Origin: Asterias rubens
Taxonomy: Eukaryota > Echinodermata > Asteroidea > Forcipulatida > Asteriidae
DNA length: 64,000 nucleotides
Direction: 5' to 3'
Assembly (NCBI RefSeq): GCF_902459465.1
Contig: NC_047082.1
Location: forward strand, 4,464,001 to 4,528,000
How positions within the stretch are numbered: the first letter of the stretch is position 1; each line of letters starts with the position of its first letter. Of the stretch, positions 63,780 to 64,000 are shown piece after piece. Below the pieces are notes generated by a model that saw nothing but the letters and a program-made list of their open reading frames with translations, searched no databases and had not been told where the DNA came from. The position numbers and the translations under genes were made by a program.

Positions 63780-64000
63780 ATATAGTGCTCAAATCCGTCA
63801 CCCAGTGACGCTCAAGGCACTCAAACATTCAATATTTTTCCTGCAAGGTATGTGTAGCATAGATTTTTTTCGAAGTATGATACCTTTTTGCCTTTACATA
63901 GCACCATAAAATGGTTTACAAGGTGATGTGGTGCAATATACGGCCAATCAGACGATGAACACCGAGGCGAATCCCTTCTCTTTACGATGAGTGCACTGGG
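63780..64000 (-). mobile_element. SINE (type 2), cut by the window edge
   Basis: CCGTCACCCAGTGACGCTCA, CAAGGTGATGTGGTGCAATA and ACGATGAGTGCACTGGG match the reversed tail at 29205-29480; the head would lie beyond the edge. Confidence 0.8.

Overview
This is intron-rich, AT-rich animal nuclear DNA, most likely from a marine invertebrate deuterostome such as an echinoderm. That assignment is an inference: three metazoan genes are recognisable, introns are long, and short transposable elements are extremely dense. No bacterial, organellar or viral gene was seen.

Layout: (1) 3517-9485, plus strand, is a complete five-exon TBP-like factor gene (TBPL1/TLF/TRF2 type, about 356 aa) with a long acidic N-terminal extension and an unusual acidic C-terminal tail. 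(2) 18617-35847, minus strand, is a complete cytosolic carboxypeptidase gene of the AGBL5/CCP5 type. Its 15 coding exons join in frame into about 1167 codons, and it is convergent with TBPL1. (3) 39447-63270, plus strand, holds the first 12 coding exons (679 codons plus 2 nt) of an ARF guanine-nucleotide exchange factor of the BIG1/BIG2 (ARFGEF1/2) type. It covers the DCB and HUS regions and runs off the right edge just before the Sec7 domain. AGBL5 and ARFGEF are head to head, with 3.6 kb between start codons. All splice phases in the three models were checked by hand and are consistent.

Introns and intergenic DNA are packed with mobile elements. The commonest is a ~380-bp terminal-inverted-repeat MITE, here called family A, with 18 copies and one fragment. 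A related family B (6 copies) has different ends but the same internal core. Families C, D, E, F and a 'foldback' set are other palindromic elements. Several tRNA-derived SINE types and the 3' tails of non-LTR retrotransposons, often ending in (TTA)n, are also present. Several elements sit within about 10-30 bp of splice sites. Tandem arrays include a 'CCTAACTTTAGGACGAGTTA' minisatellite after TBPL1 exon 1, a 20-bp array in TBPL1 intron 2, a ~51-bp higher-order array in an AGBL5 intron, and a ~78-bp array overlapping the AGBL5 stop codon.

The three genes have no obvious shared pathway: core-promoter transcription, tubulin deglutamylation and trans-Golgi ARF activation. I saw no clearly new multi-gene system. 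The most interesting local signals are a threefold tandem duplication of the start of ARFGEF exon 5 with in-frame stops, the A/B MITE superfamily with exchanged termini, and a triplicated hairpin with poly(A) signals on both strands downstream of TBPL1.
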